From a virus, in the IMG/VR virus record IMGVR_UViG_3300022592_000029, positions 1-24,316 of that record: 24,316 nucleotides of DNA; one strand, written 5' to 3'. The notes beneath the pieces were generated by a model. It did not search any database and had not been told where the DNA came from. It saw nothing but the letters and a program-made list of their open reading frames with translations. Of this stretch, positions 5,150 to 11,872 are shown piece after piece. The position numbers and the translations under genes are program-made. Every line of letters starts with the position of its first letter. Positions within the stretch are counted from its first letter, which is position 1.

Positions 5150-5323
5150 TTATTCCTCTCCGCATTGGCATAAGTACCCGCAGGTAAAACAGACATAAAG
5201 GCTGCCCATATGCGTGTTATAGCCATATTTACGCTGCCCTAATAGTTTCGCGTAATAGCGTCCATTATCGTCTAGGTATGTTGCGTTATATAGCTCGCGT
5301 GCTGATTCTAGGGTTAGGCTCAT
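5150..5323 (-). CDS. 57-residue cysteine-knuckle protein
   Basis: Opens at ATG 5323, one base after the previous gene's stop (TAATATG). The N-terminal 40 residues are helical and Tyr-rich (ARELYNATYLDDNGRYYAKL). The C-terminus has four cysteines in VCFTCGYLCQCGEE, spacing Cx2C-x3-CxC, which could bind zinc. It follows directly after another Cys-cluster protein (5325-5780), so the two may form a functional pair. No family recognised. Confidence 0.65.
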   Translation of the reverse strand: MSLTLESARELYNATYLDDNGRYYAKLLGQRKYGYNTHMGSLYVCFTCGYLCQCGEE

Positions 5324-5324
5324 A

Positions 5325-5780
5325 TTAGCGCCCTGCCTTGTCTAATTGGCAGCCGTGGCACGAGCAGGGGTAGAGAGCGCCTAGCAAGTAATACGCGGCG
5401 CGAGCTGACTTTAAGGAATCATGCTTAACGATAGGATCGCCGTCTATATTGGTATACGGGCGCGTTACATCGCCATAGGCGCATATAGTTAAAATTTCAT
5501 AATAGCGGGTAGAATTGTCCGTGTCATAGCGAGAGCTTACAATGACGGCTAAGCCGTCTAAATCCTCGCGTAGGTTACTTTCGATCCGCTTAAAATCTAC
5601 TATGCGGCTAGAAAATAGGCGCATGGTTTCGCGTGAGAAATAATATCCATTAGTTTTACTAGCTATCTGGCTCTCATGCCATATTTCAGCGGGGCGGCGT
5701 GAGTAATTGCGGCAGCCGTTACACTCACAATTAAATTGGATTTTATTAGCTGCCATGCGTGGATTAGTGATAGTACTCAT
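5325..5780 (-). CDS. Conserved phage protein with paired CxCx2C knuckles, 151 aa
   Basis: Two similar cysteine motifs lie near the two ends: CECNGC (18-23) and CSCHGC (139-144). Folded together they could make one zinc site. Between them is YYFSRETMRLFSSRIVDFKR (47-66), a segment I recognise from small uncharacterised phage proteins with a FFS..MRFF.SRI pattern, followed by a beta-rich part (GLAVIVSSRYD, RYYEILTICAYGDVTR). No enzyme motif. Starts at ATG 5780 in a TAATG overlap with the previous gene. Likely cytoplasmic and expressed early; role unknown. Confidence 0.75.
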   Translation of the reverse strand: MSTITNPRMAANKIQFNCECNGCRNYSRRPAEIWHESQIASKTNGYYFSRETMRLFSSRIVDFKRIESNLREDLDGLAVIVSSRYDTDNSTRYYEILTICAYGDVTRPYTNIDGDPIVKHDSLKSARAAYYLLGALYPCSCHGCQLDKAGR

Positions 5781-5791
5781 TAGTTATTCTC
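5776..5791. repeat. 16-bp gene-junction repeat, copy 1
   Basis: CTCATTAGTTATTCTC occurs identically here and at 5991-6006. Both copies span a TAATG stop/start overlap and encode the same C-terminal ENN of the upstream gene. Confidence 0.8.
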
Positions 5792-5995
5792 CTTAGCTAG
5801 TTTAGTAATCTGAAAATCGCGGGAATTGCCCGCCTGAAATACTACTTGCGCGTAAATTTTAGGCGCTTTCATGTTGATAAATTGGGCGGTGTAGATTTTA
5901 AGGATCGTACAGCGCAAGCCCTTAAAGGGCGTATCTCCTTTAATTAGGCATACATCGCCCTCGCGTAAGCCGTTAATTTGCTCTAGCCCGCTCAT
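5780..5995 (-). CDS. Small beta-rich protein, 71 aa, unknown
   Basis: Coupled to its neighbours by TAATG overlaps at both ends. The sequence (LREGDVCLIKGDTPFKGLRC, then TILKIYTA, KIYAQVVFQ, RDFQITKLAKENN) alternates short strands in the manner of an SH3-like or OB-like barrel, such as small KOW/translation-type folds, but no defining motif is present. Basic overall. No family recognised. Confidence 0.65.
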   Translation of the reverse strand: MSGLEQINGLREGDVCLIKGDTPFKGLRCTILKIYTAQFINMKAPKIYAQVVFQAGNSRDFQITKLAKENN

Positions 5996-6006
5996 TAGTT
6001 ATTCTC
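5991..6006. repeat. 16-bp gene-junction repeat, copy 2
   Basis: Identical to 5776-5791 (CTCATTAGTTATTCTC), at the junction of the first two genes behind the 6232-6260 promoter. Confidence 0.8.
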
Positions 6007-6156
6007 TAACGCGAGAGCTTGATCTAATGAAACGCGCTTAATATCCCACTCTGCCGACAGGCCGGCAGCGAAAGATTCCGCCTCGCTCTCTATTGCGTAG
6101 CTGCGGATAGTGTGCCATGACTTGCCATTAAATAAACGGACTAGAAATAGATCCAT
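5995..6156 (-). CDS. Small early protein, 53 aa, unknown
   Basis: Start set at ATG 6156, because GGAAGGG stands upstream as in other genes of the cluster. An in-frame ATG at 6225 would lie on the predicted transcription start. The product (MDLFLVRLFNGKSWHTIRSY, then AIESEAESFAAGLSAEWDIK) has a beta-hairpin then helix pattern seen in many tiny phage proteins that read out as an alpha/beta unit. First full gene after the promoter. No family recognised. Confidence 0.6.
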   Translation of the reverse strand: MDLFLVRLFNGKSWHTIRSYAIESEAESFAAGLSAEWDIKRVSLDQALALENN

Positions 6157-6231
6157 GATAGTAATCCCTTCCATGAGATTATGAGCAGCGGCAAGCGCGG
6201 ACGCGCTAGGGATTCCGCTATTCATGCGGCT

Positions 6232-6260
6232 ATTCTCGCCCCTGCTAGAGCATAAGTCAA
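6232..6260 (-). promoter_or_regulatory. Leftward early promoter
   Basis: TTGACT (6260-6255) and GAGAAT (6237-6232) on the - strand with 17-bp spacing. The predicted start lies near 6225, giving a leader of about 70 nt before ATG 6156. The tandem repeat at 6262-6299 lies directly upstream of the -35. Confidence 0.6.
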
Positions 6261-6261
6261 G

Positions 6262-6299
6262 CCGTGTCGCGGGTTAATTTCTGCCCGTGTCGCGGGTTA
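6262..6299. repeat. Tandem 15-bp direct repeat at the early promoter
   Basis: CCGTGTCGCGGGTTA at 6262-6276 and again at 6285-6299, offset 23 bp (about two helical turns), starting 2 bp from the -35 hexamer. The placement fits an activator or repressor binding to one face of the DNA. Related CGCGGGTTA or GGCGGGTTA cores occur at 4139-4165. Confidence 0.7.
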
Positions 6300-6443
6300 T
6301 CGGTAGGGCAGGTATCTCCACGCCTCTAAGAGCTGCCGCGGCATATCTTCTCTATGGGCGGCAATATGCCAAAACACCCATACACCGATAGCGTGGCGAG
6401 AGGCGGGGGAGAGGCGGTAATAAAGAGAGTAGTTAGTATCCAT
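6297..6443 (-). CDS. 48-residue protein, unknown
   Basis: ATG 6443 with GGGAGAG about 10 nt upstream. The product is aromatic and basic (MDTNYSLYYRLSPASRHAIG, then VWVFWHIAAHREDMPRQLLE and AWRYLPYR), with a central hydrophobic stretch too short and mixed for a clear membrane helix. The stop codon falls inside the promoter repeat, so repeat and gene end are shared. Resembles small host-takeover genes in size and place, but no family recognised. Confidence 0.5.
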   Translation of the reverse strand: MDTNYSLYYRLSPASRHAIGVWVFWHIAAHREDMPRQLLEAWRYLPYR

Positions 6444-6514
6444 AACCTAATTACTCTCCCATGCCGCGGATTATGTTAAGTCTAGGCAGCTGCCCACGGG
6501 CTAGGGCTGCCCCG

Positions 6515-6598
6515 TTATGGATCGGGGGAAAGTAGGCAGGTTAGGCGGTAACTCATGCGGTTAGGCGGGTAGGTACTGTCCCCCGTGCTTTCCATCAT
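6515..6598 (-). CDS. Possible 27-residue peptide
   Basis: Two adjacent ATGs (6598 and 6595) follow a good ribosome site (GGAGAG). The frame encodes MMESTGDSTYPPNRMSYRLT, then CLLSPDP. Short with no motif; support comes from the ribosome site and from the other leftward mini-genes. It could be chance. Confidence 0.25.
   Translation of the reverse strand: MMESTGDSTYPPNRMSYRLTCLLSPDP
6539..6568. repeat. Direct repeats GGTTAGGCGG, 20-bp period
   Basis: GGTTAGGCGG at 6539-6548 and 6559-6568. The 20-bp offset places both copies on one DNA face. They overlap the possible 27-residue ORF. Possible protein-binding sites. Confidence 0.45.
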
Positions 6599-6995
6599 AA
6601 CTCTCCGCTTCTCCCCAATTCCCGCCGTATATCTATTTATTAGGGCGCTATACATGGATATTAAACGGCTATCACGCCAAAAAATAAAGTGTTACTTCTA
6701 CGGGTGGGAGATAAGTATTTCCCGCACGGCTATTCGGACGGGTTAATCAACCCCTAGGGTTTTAATATACGGGCGTGGGACGGGTGACTATCAACCCAAA
6801 TATTTTTTCTAAATATAGATCGGCGCCCAGCTAAATTTATCTCAAATACTGAGATTATTAAACCACAGGTCTAAATTATTTTTACGCTAAAGTAGGCGTA
6901 GAATACTGACTTTAGATGATGTGGTGTAAATCACAGGGCTTAGGGCGGGATAAAGCCTAAATCCACCACCTTAGTATATATAGGGGATAAAATAA
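6599..6995. promoter_or_regulatory. Divergent control region without genes
   Basis: No convincing ORF on either strand. It is more AT-rich than its surroundings and has several inverted repeats: GGGTT-AATC-AACCC (6740-6753), ATCTCA-AATAC-TGAGAT (6839-6855), and nested GTGGTG (6921-6926)/CACCAC (6964-6969) enclosing GGCTT (6937-6941)/AAGCC (6953-6957). A TAGAAT hexamer lies at 6899-6904 and TATATATAGGGGATAAAAT at 6975-6993, but neither has a consensus -35, so a late promoter read by a phage sigma factor is possible. Replication origin or operator functions also fit; nothing here decides. Confidence 0.5.
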
Positions 6996-7195
6996 AACGG
7001 GTCTACCCGTTCGGCTCACGGCAGAGTGAGCCTCAAGCGAACGTAGCCGTTGAGACGAACTACGGTATAAAGTCAGCCTTTGGGGCTGACGATCAGGGTT
7101 GGAAGCCGTAAGCCTTGTAGGCTTCCCCATAGGGAGTAAAAGATTTGGCGCTTAAGGCGCCCCCATAAATAACCCAAAGGTTGCCCATAGGCAGC
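6996..7195 (+). promoter_or_regulatory. Array of hairpins before the terminase gene (structured leader or packaging site)
   Basis: About seven consecutive stems in 200 bp. AACGGGT/ACCCGTT (6996-7011); GGCTCAC/GTGAGCC, loop 6 (7013-7032); CTCAA..CG/CGTTGAG (7032-7054), whose loop CGTAG (7042-7046) can pair with CTACG (7060-7064) as an H-type pseudoknot; GTCAGCC/GGCTGAC, loop 5 (7072-7090); GGAAGCC/GGCTTCC, loop 12 (7101-7126); GGCGC/GCGCC (7147-7161); GTTGCC-CATA-GGCAGC (7180-7195). No T-runs follow them, so they are not ordinary terminators. Ends 21 bp before the terminase ATG. Candidate pac/cos site, packaging RNA or regulatory leader. Confidence 0.55.
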
Positions 7196-7216
7196 TCCAT
7201 CAAAGGATTAAATACA

Positions 7217-9127
7217 ATGGCAAAAAGCAACGCGTACAAGCTAGCCCCAGGGGCTACGCTTTCCGCGCCCGATGCCAAGAAGCGCCTTCTCGCGCTGATA
7301 GAAGAAGGCGTGACAGTCGAGGACGCATGCCGCGCCGTAGGCAAATCTGTCAAGTCTTACGAGTACTATCGCTCCTCTGATCCACAGTTCAAAGAGGCTA
7401 TTGACCTTCTTCGCGTTCTACAGAAACGAAAAGGCGTTGTCTCAGACGATGATGCCAATATCAGCTTTGAGGACTTTAGAAGCAAGTACCTTAACTCGAT
7501 GACTTTCGACCATCAACGAAACGTCACCTCCCTTCTTGAAGAAGGTGAGCCAGCCTGGCTACACGGCAACATGACCTATGAAAAGGGCTTTAAGAATTAC
7601 GTCTTGGTCAACATGCCTCCTGAGCATGCCAAGTCCATGACCGTCTCGATTGACTATGTTACCTATCGCATTGTCACAAATCCTAACGTCCGTATCAAGC
7701 TAGTCTCTAAGACTCAAGGTATGGCGAAAGAGTTTCTTTATGCGATCAAGCAACGCTTGACCTCGCCTCAATGGGCAGAACTTCAAAGGCGCTACGCACC
7801 AGTGGAAGGCTTCAAAGCCACCGCAGATAAGTGGACAGCAGACGCCATCTACCTTGAGCGCGACTCGGGTGAAAAAGACCCAACGGTACAAGCACTAGGT
7901 ATCGGCGGCCAGATTTACGGCGCCCGTGCCGACCTTATCATTTTGGATGACTGCGTGACTCTCGCTAACGCTGGAGAGTATGAGAAGCAGTTGCGTTGGA
8001 TTCAGCAGGAAGTCTTGACTCGTGTCGGTCCAACGGGAAAGATTCTTGTTGTCGGTACTCGTGTAGACCCAATGGATTTATACCGAGAGATGCGTAACCC
8101 TGAGAGATACCCAGATGGCGCAAGCCCATGGACATACCTCGCAATGCCAGCCGTTCTTGAATTCAAGGATGACCCAAAGGATTGGGTAACGCTTTGGCCA
8201 AAGTCAGACCGCCCATGGGATGCTGACGATACGCTCCCTGATAAAAACGGTTTATACCCACGCTGGTCGGGTGAGCATCTTCGCAAGCGCAGAGGCTTAA
8301 TTGACCCAAAGACTTGGGCTATGGTTTACCAGCAGCAAGATGTCGAGTCAACGGCAATCTTCAGCCCTGAGTGTGTACGCGGTTCAGTCAATGGCTATCG
8401 CCCTTTCGGTCCACTGATGCCAGGCTCACCTGGCTATCCAGCAGACTTGAAAGACCAATACATTGTTTGCTCTATGGATCCAGCGATGTCGGGAGATACC
8501 TTCTCTGTCGTCATGGCAGGAGATAGAACTTCAGGCAAGCGCTACCTTCTCGAAGCATCGAGAATGCCAGCGCCTACGCCACAGCAGATTAGAGATTTGA
8601 TTAAGAACTGGACAGAACGATACAGTCCAAAGGTATGGGTAATTGAGAAGAACGCTTTCCAGTTATTCCTTACGCAAGATGAAGAGATTAACCGCCACCT
8701 CGCTTCTCGAGGTATCCGACTCGTTCAACACTACACGGGTGCAAATAAGATGGACGCTGAATTCGGTGTAGCGTCAATGGCGGGATTGTTCGGCTCGATT
8801 GACAACCAAGGCAAATTTATGAAGAACAACCTACTGGAATTGCCACGGGCCGACAACGAACATATCAAGGCGCTTATTGAGCAGTTGATTACTTGGTCAG
8901 CTGGAACGAAGAATAAGCAAGATGGTCCAATGGCTCTTTGGTTCGCAGAGACGCAGATGCGTGACTATCTCAATCAGTCAGGTGCCTACGGTGGCTCATT
9001 CGTCAAGAATCCATTTGCCACACGCAACCAGATCGCAAGTCGCAAAGTAGTCAACCTCGAAGAATACGCAAAGATGCAAGAAAAACTAGCAGCCAATGGA
9101 GGCACATTCTATGGCACAAGATATTGA
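7217..9127 (+). CDS. terL: Terminase large subunit with N-terminal helix-turn-helix
   Basis: Motor and nuclease that packages DNA into the prohead. 636 residues from ATG 7217 (AAAGGA upstream; a TTG at 7181 is rejected). ATPase: Walker A-like PPEHAKS (134-140), Walker B LIILDDC (240-246), coupling motif VVGTRVD (278-284). RNase H-type nuclease: CSMDPAMSGD (D421), WVIEKNAFQ (E477) and QDGPMALWFAE (D569) give the three acidic positions. Residues 20-65 (KKRLLALIEEGVTVEDACRA then VGKSVKSYEYYRSSDPQFKE) look like the helix-turn-helix of small terminases or resolvase-type regulators, an addition to the usual large subunit. No separate small terminase is seen in the window. The stop lies 17 bp inside the portal gene. 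Confidence 0.93.
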   Translation: MAKSNAYKLAPGATLSAPDAKKRLLALIEEGVTVEDACRAVGKSVKSYEYYRSSDPQFKEAIDLLRVLQKRKGVVSDDDANISFEDFRSKYLNSMTFDHQRNVTSLLEEGEPAWLHGNMTYEKGFKNYVLVNMPPEHAKSMTVSIDYVTYRIVTNPNVRIKLVSKTQGMAKEFLYAIKQRLTSPQWAELQRRYAPVEGFKATADKWTADAIYLERDSGEKDPTVQALGIGGQIYGARADLIILDDCVTLANAGEYEKQLRWIQQEVLTRVGPTGKILVVGTRVDPMDLYREMRNPERYPDGASPWTYLAMPAVLEFKDDPKDWVTLWPKSDRPWDADDTLPDKNGLYPRWSGEHLRKRRGLIDPKTWAMVYQQQDVESTAIFSPECVRGSVNGYRPFGPLMPGSPGYPADLKDQYIVCSMDPAMSGDTFSVVMAGDRTSGKRYLLEASRMPAPTPQQIRDLIKNWTERYSPKVWVIEKNAFQLFLTQDEEINRHLASRGIRLVQHYTGANKMDAEFGVASMAGLFGSIDNQGKFMKNNLLELPRADNEHIKALIEQLITWSAGTKNKQDGPMALWFAETQMRDYLNQSGAYGGSFVKNPFATRNQIASRKVVNLEEYAKMQEKLAANGGTFYGTRY

Positions 9128-10958
9128 CCAGTTAGCGGTTAAAGTCCGCAAACTGCGTGATAAGTACCATACACGCGACTCTCGTTGGTCTGACCTTATG
9201 GCTATTCGCCAAGGCGACATCCAGCAAGTATTCCCAGGAATGTTCCCCGATGAATTTCCTAAGCCAATGGTTGCCAACTTCATTGACGTTGCAGCTCGTG
9301 ATGTATCTGAAGTAATTGCCCCACTTCCTACCTTCTCCTGCATGACAACCAACAGCACTTCAGATCGTGCTAGAAAACGTGCTGATATTCGTAGCATGAT
9401 TGCCGCTGGCTATCGTGACTCTTGCAACCTTCAGACTTTGATGTACTCAGGTGCAGATCGCTACATCACCTTTGGAATGCTGGCTTTTATCGTAGAGCCA
9501 GACTACGAAAACAATCGCCCGATGATTCGCATTGACAGCCCAATCGGTGCATACCCAGAGTATGACCGTTTCGGCAAATTGCTTTCCTATACCAAGCGTT
9601 ATCAAAAGACAGTACGCGAACTATGCAACGACTTCCCTGAGCATGAATCAGAGATTCGTGGCAAGTACGAGAACCGTAACTCAGAGCGTATGCTTGAGGT
9701 ATTTCGCTATCAGGACAAAGAAGAACTAACACTCTTTATCCCAGAGCGCATGAACCTAGTCCTTAGCCGTGCTAAGAACAAGCTCGGTGAATTGCCTATC
9801 GTTATTGCTATCCGTCCTGGCGTTGACTCCGATGAAAACCAACGTGGACAATTTGATGACATCATGTGGGTACAAGTTGCCCGTGCAAGATTCGCCACCC
9901 TTCAACTTGAAGCAGCGCAGAAGTCAGTACAAGCACCATTTGCTTTGCCTTCTGATGTAAACGTTCTTGAGATTGGTCCAGATGCGACTATTCGCTCTGC
10001 CAACCCTGAAAAGATTCGCCGTGTTGGTCTAGACATTCCTAACGGAATTTTCCAAGAGTCACAACAACTTGACCAAGAACTTCGCACAGGCTCACGTTAC
10101 CCAGAAGGCCGACTAGGACAGCAATCAGGTTCTATCGTTACTGGTCGTGGCGTACAAGCCCTTATGGGTGGATTTGATACTCAGGTCAAAACAGCACAAG
10201 CAGTTCTTGCTGAAACATTCCGCCATGTTATGCGTATCTGTTTCAAGATGGACGAGATGTACTTTGGTGACATTGAAAAGGAAGTACGCGGTGTTAACGC
10301 TGGCGCTCCTTATGAAATCACCTACAAGCCAAAGGAAGCAATTCAAGGCGACTACTGGTGCGATGTCACTTATGGTCTTATGGCTGGACTTGATCCAAAC
10401 CGTGCTTTGGTATTCGGTTTGCAAGCACGTGGTGATAAACTTATCTCACGAGATTTCTTGCGCCGTCAAATGCCATGGGAGATTAACGTCACCATGGAAG
10501 AACAAAAAGTTGAAATTGAAGAATTAAGAGATTCTCTTATTCAAGCAGTGTCAGGTTATGCACAAGCACTTCCTGCCATGGTTGCACAAGGACAAGATCC
10601 TTCCAAGATTCTTACCGCAATGGCTAAAGTAATTGCTGGCCGTCAAGCTGGCAAAGCCATTGAGGATGTTATTGAAGAAGCGTTTGAGTCTGAACAAGCG
10701 CAAGCACAAGAAGTTTCCCCTGAAGTTGCAGCCGCTGGTGAGGCACAAGCCCCAGGTCAGGTTCCTCCAGGGGAGCCTACTGGCCAAGGGCAAATACCTC
10801 AAGGTCTAAGTGCAACTGGTCGTATGCAAGGAGTAGCACCTGGCCAACAGGGTATGGCTCCTGGCGGACGTCCTTCATTACAAACCCTGCTTGCAGGTCT
10901 TTCATCTTCTGGTGCGCCTGAACTTTCAGCTGGCGTTATCAGGAGAACAGCGGTCTAG
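9111..10958 (+). CDS. Portal protein
   Basis: 615 residues from ATG 9111 with GGAGG 8 nt upstream; it overlaps the terminase gene by 17 bp in another frame. It forms the ring at the capsid vertex through which DNA enters and to which the neck attaches. Position after the terminase, length, and a mixed alpha/beta body (RPMIRIDSPIGAYPEYDRFG, then the ESQQLDQELRTGSRYPEG helix and SIVTGRGVQALMGGFDTQVK) fit actinophage portals. The last ~80 residues are Pro/Gln/Gly-rich and probably disordered, within the capsid or a docking tail. Family assignment rests on context and general pattern rather than one short motif. Confidence 0.85.
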   Translation: MAQDIDQLAVKVRKLRDKYHTRDSRWSDLMAIRQGDIQQVFPGMFPDEFPKPMVANFIDVAARDVSEVIAPLPTFSCMTTNSTSDRARKRADIRSMIAAGYRDSCNLQTLMYSGADRYITFGMLAFIVEPDYENNRPMIRIDSPIGAYPEYDRFGKLLSYTKRYQKTVRELCNDFPEHESEIRGKYENRNSERMLEVFRYQDKEELTLFIPERMNLVLSRAKNKLGELPIVIAIRPGVDSDENQRGQFDDIMWVQVARARFATLQLEAAQKSVQAPFALPSDVNVLEIGPDATIRSANPEKIRRVGLDIPNGIFQESQQLDQELRTGSRYPEGRLGQQSGSIVTGRGVQALMGGFDTQVKTAQAVLAETFRHVMRICFKMDEMYFGDIEKEVRGVNAGAPYEITYKPKEAIQGDYWCDVTYGLMAGLDPNRALVFGLQARGDKLISRDFLRRQMPWEINVTMEEQKVEIEELRDSLIQAVSGYAQALPAMVAQGQDPSKILTAMAKVIAGRQAGKAIEDVIEEAFESEQAQAQEVSPEVAAAGEAQAPGQVPPGEPTGQGQIPQGLSATGRMQGVAPGQQGMAPGGRPSLQTLLAGLSSSGAPELSAGVIRRTAV

Positions 10959-10998
10959 TACTACTGCTGTTCAAACAACAACCTATAGGAGATACACA

Positions 10999-11196
10999 AT
11001 GGCAACAAAGTCATCAATGACAAGTTCCGTTCCAAAGCCAAAGATGCAAGGCGGACATGGTAAGGCTCCAGTACAGCCTGCAAAGATCCAAGCTAAGTCT
11101 GGCCCAGCTGGTACAGGAAAGTCAACAATTAAGTACAGCGTACAACCATCTGGCACAAAGGGCGTAGGCACCACTGCTGGAAAGCCAATGAAGTAG
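10999..11196 (+). CDS. Small basic Gly/Lys-rich protein, 65 aa
   Basis: ATG 10999 with TAGGAGA upstream. An in-frame start at 10891 would overlap the portal gene and is rejected. Rich in Lys, Gly, Ser, Thr and Pro (KPKMQGGHGKAPVQPAKIQA then KSGPAGTGKSTIKYS); probably disordered. GTGKST resembles a P-loop fragment, but the protein is far too short and lacks the rest of an NTPase. It may coat packaged DNA or sit in the virion. Confidence 0.6.
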   Translation: MATKSSMTSSVPKPKMQGGHGKAPVQPAKIQAKSGPAGTGKSTIKYSVQPSGTKGVGTTAGKPMK

Positions 11197-11200
11197 CAAA

Positions 11201-11422
11201 TTGAATTACGATGAGCAGGGTGGGCGCAGCCCCGTACACATTAGTGTATGGGATGTTCTCGCCCTTCTCTCCGACACGGTATCGGACATATTTACCGTAT
11301 TTTCAAATTTCTTTAGTGTACTAACACATATGTTAGATACACGCGCAAGTTTCGTGGATGACCAAAAAACATTCCACGAGTATGCAGCCCGTACCATTGA
11401 AACACTACAAGAAGGAGAATAA
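11201..11422 (+). CDS. Small protein with hydrophobic core, 73 aa
   Basis: The frame opens at TTG 11201, 4 bp after the previous stop; no ATG before 11331 and no strong ribosome site, so the start is uncertain. The product has a hydrophobic segment with acidic residues (VWDVLALLSDTVSDIFTVFS then NFFSVLTHML), more likely an amphipathic helix than a clean membrane span, followed by a charged tail. It ends just before the ribosome site of the next gene (GAAGGAGA). Unknown; a small virion or assembly factor by position. Confidence 0.5.
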   Translation: MNYDEQGGRSPVHISVWDVLALLSDTVSDIFTVFSNFFSVLTHMLDTRASFVDDQKTFHEYAARTIETLQEGE

Positions 11423-11424
11423 AC

Positions 11425-11871
11425 ATGGGTCAACCAGCTAATCCAGCGACAACCCCATCTCTCCCAGGTGCATTAAGCACACGAACCGATGGCGGAATTG
11501 CATCAAAGCAAGCACAACGGTACATCTCTGACATGCCTAATTATGGTGATGGCGCAGAAATGATGAACCTACAGGCGCAAGCGCCTATGGCTGCTACTCC
11601 TGATGTAAAGCCAATGCCTGCTGCTGACATCGCACAGGCTGGACAATCACAACCAGCGCCAACACCCGAACCTCAAGAGCCACTTCCTTCACTTACTGGA
11701 ATATCTAATCGCCCTTGGGAACATGTAACAACGCCACATCCTATCCAAACTAATGCCGATGTTCAAGGCCAGTATCAAACTGCTTACAGCCTTTTTAACA
11801 ATATGGCATCTCAACCAGACGCTTCTCCAACCATGAGGTATCTTGCTGAGAGAATAGGACAGGCATTCTAA
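11425..11871 (+). CDS. Pro/Ala-rich probable virion protein, 148 aa
   Basis: ATG 11425 with GAAGGAG upstream. The first ~100 residues are low complexity, rich in Pro, Ala, Gln and Thr (PAADIAQAGQSQPAPTPEPQ), likely disordered. The last ~45 residues (TNADVQGQYQTAYSLFNNMA then SPTMRYLAERIGQAF) form amphipathic helices. It lies between portal and the largest gene, so a minor capsid or neck-associated role is plausible. No domain recognised. Confidence 0.6.
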   Translation: MGQPANPATTPSLPGALSTRTDGGIASKQAQRYISDMPNYGDGAEMMNLQAQAPMAATPDVKPMPAADIAQAGQSQPAPTPEPQEPLPSLTGISNRPWEHVTTPHPIQTNADVQGQYQTAYSLFNNMASQPDASPTMRYLAERIGQAF

Positions 11872-11872
11872 C

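Noticed and set aside
6262-6299. Start of a CRISPR or iteron array
   Set aside because: Only two copies with an 8-bp gap; placement at a promoter fits an operator better.
7093-7353. 86-residue ORF on the - strand at the terminase start
   Set aside because: Antisense to the terminase N-terminus and hairpin array; no ribosome site or recognisable features.
10999-11196. P-loop NTPase, from GTGKST
   Set aside because: The protein is 65 residues, low complexity, without Walker B or a fold context; the match is chance.
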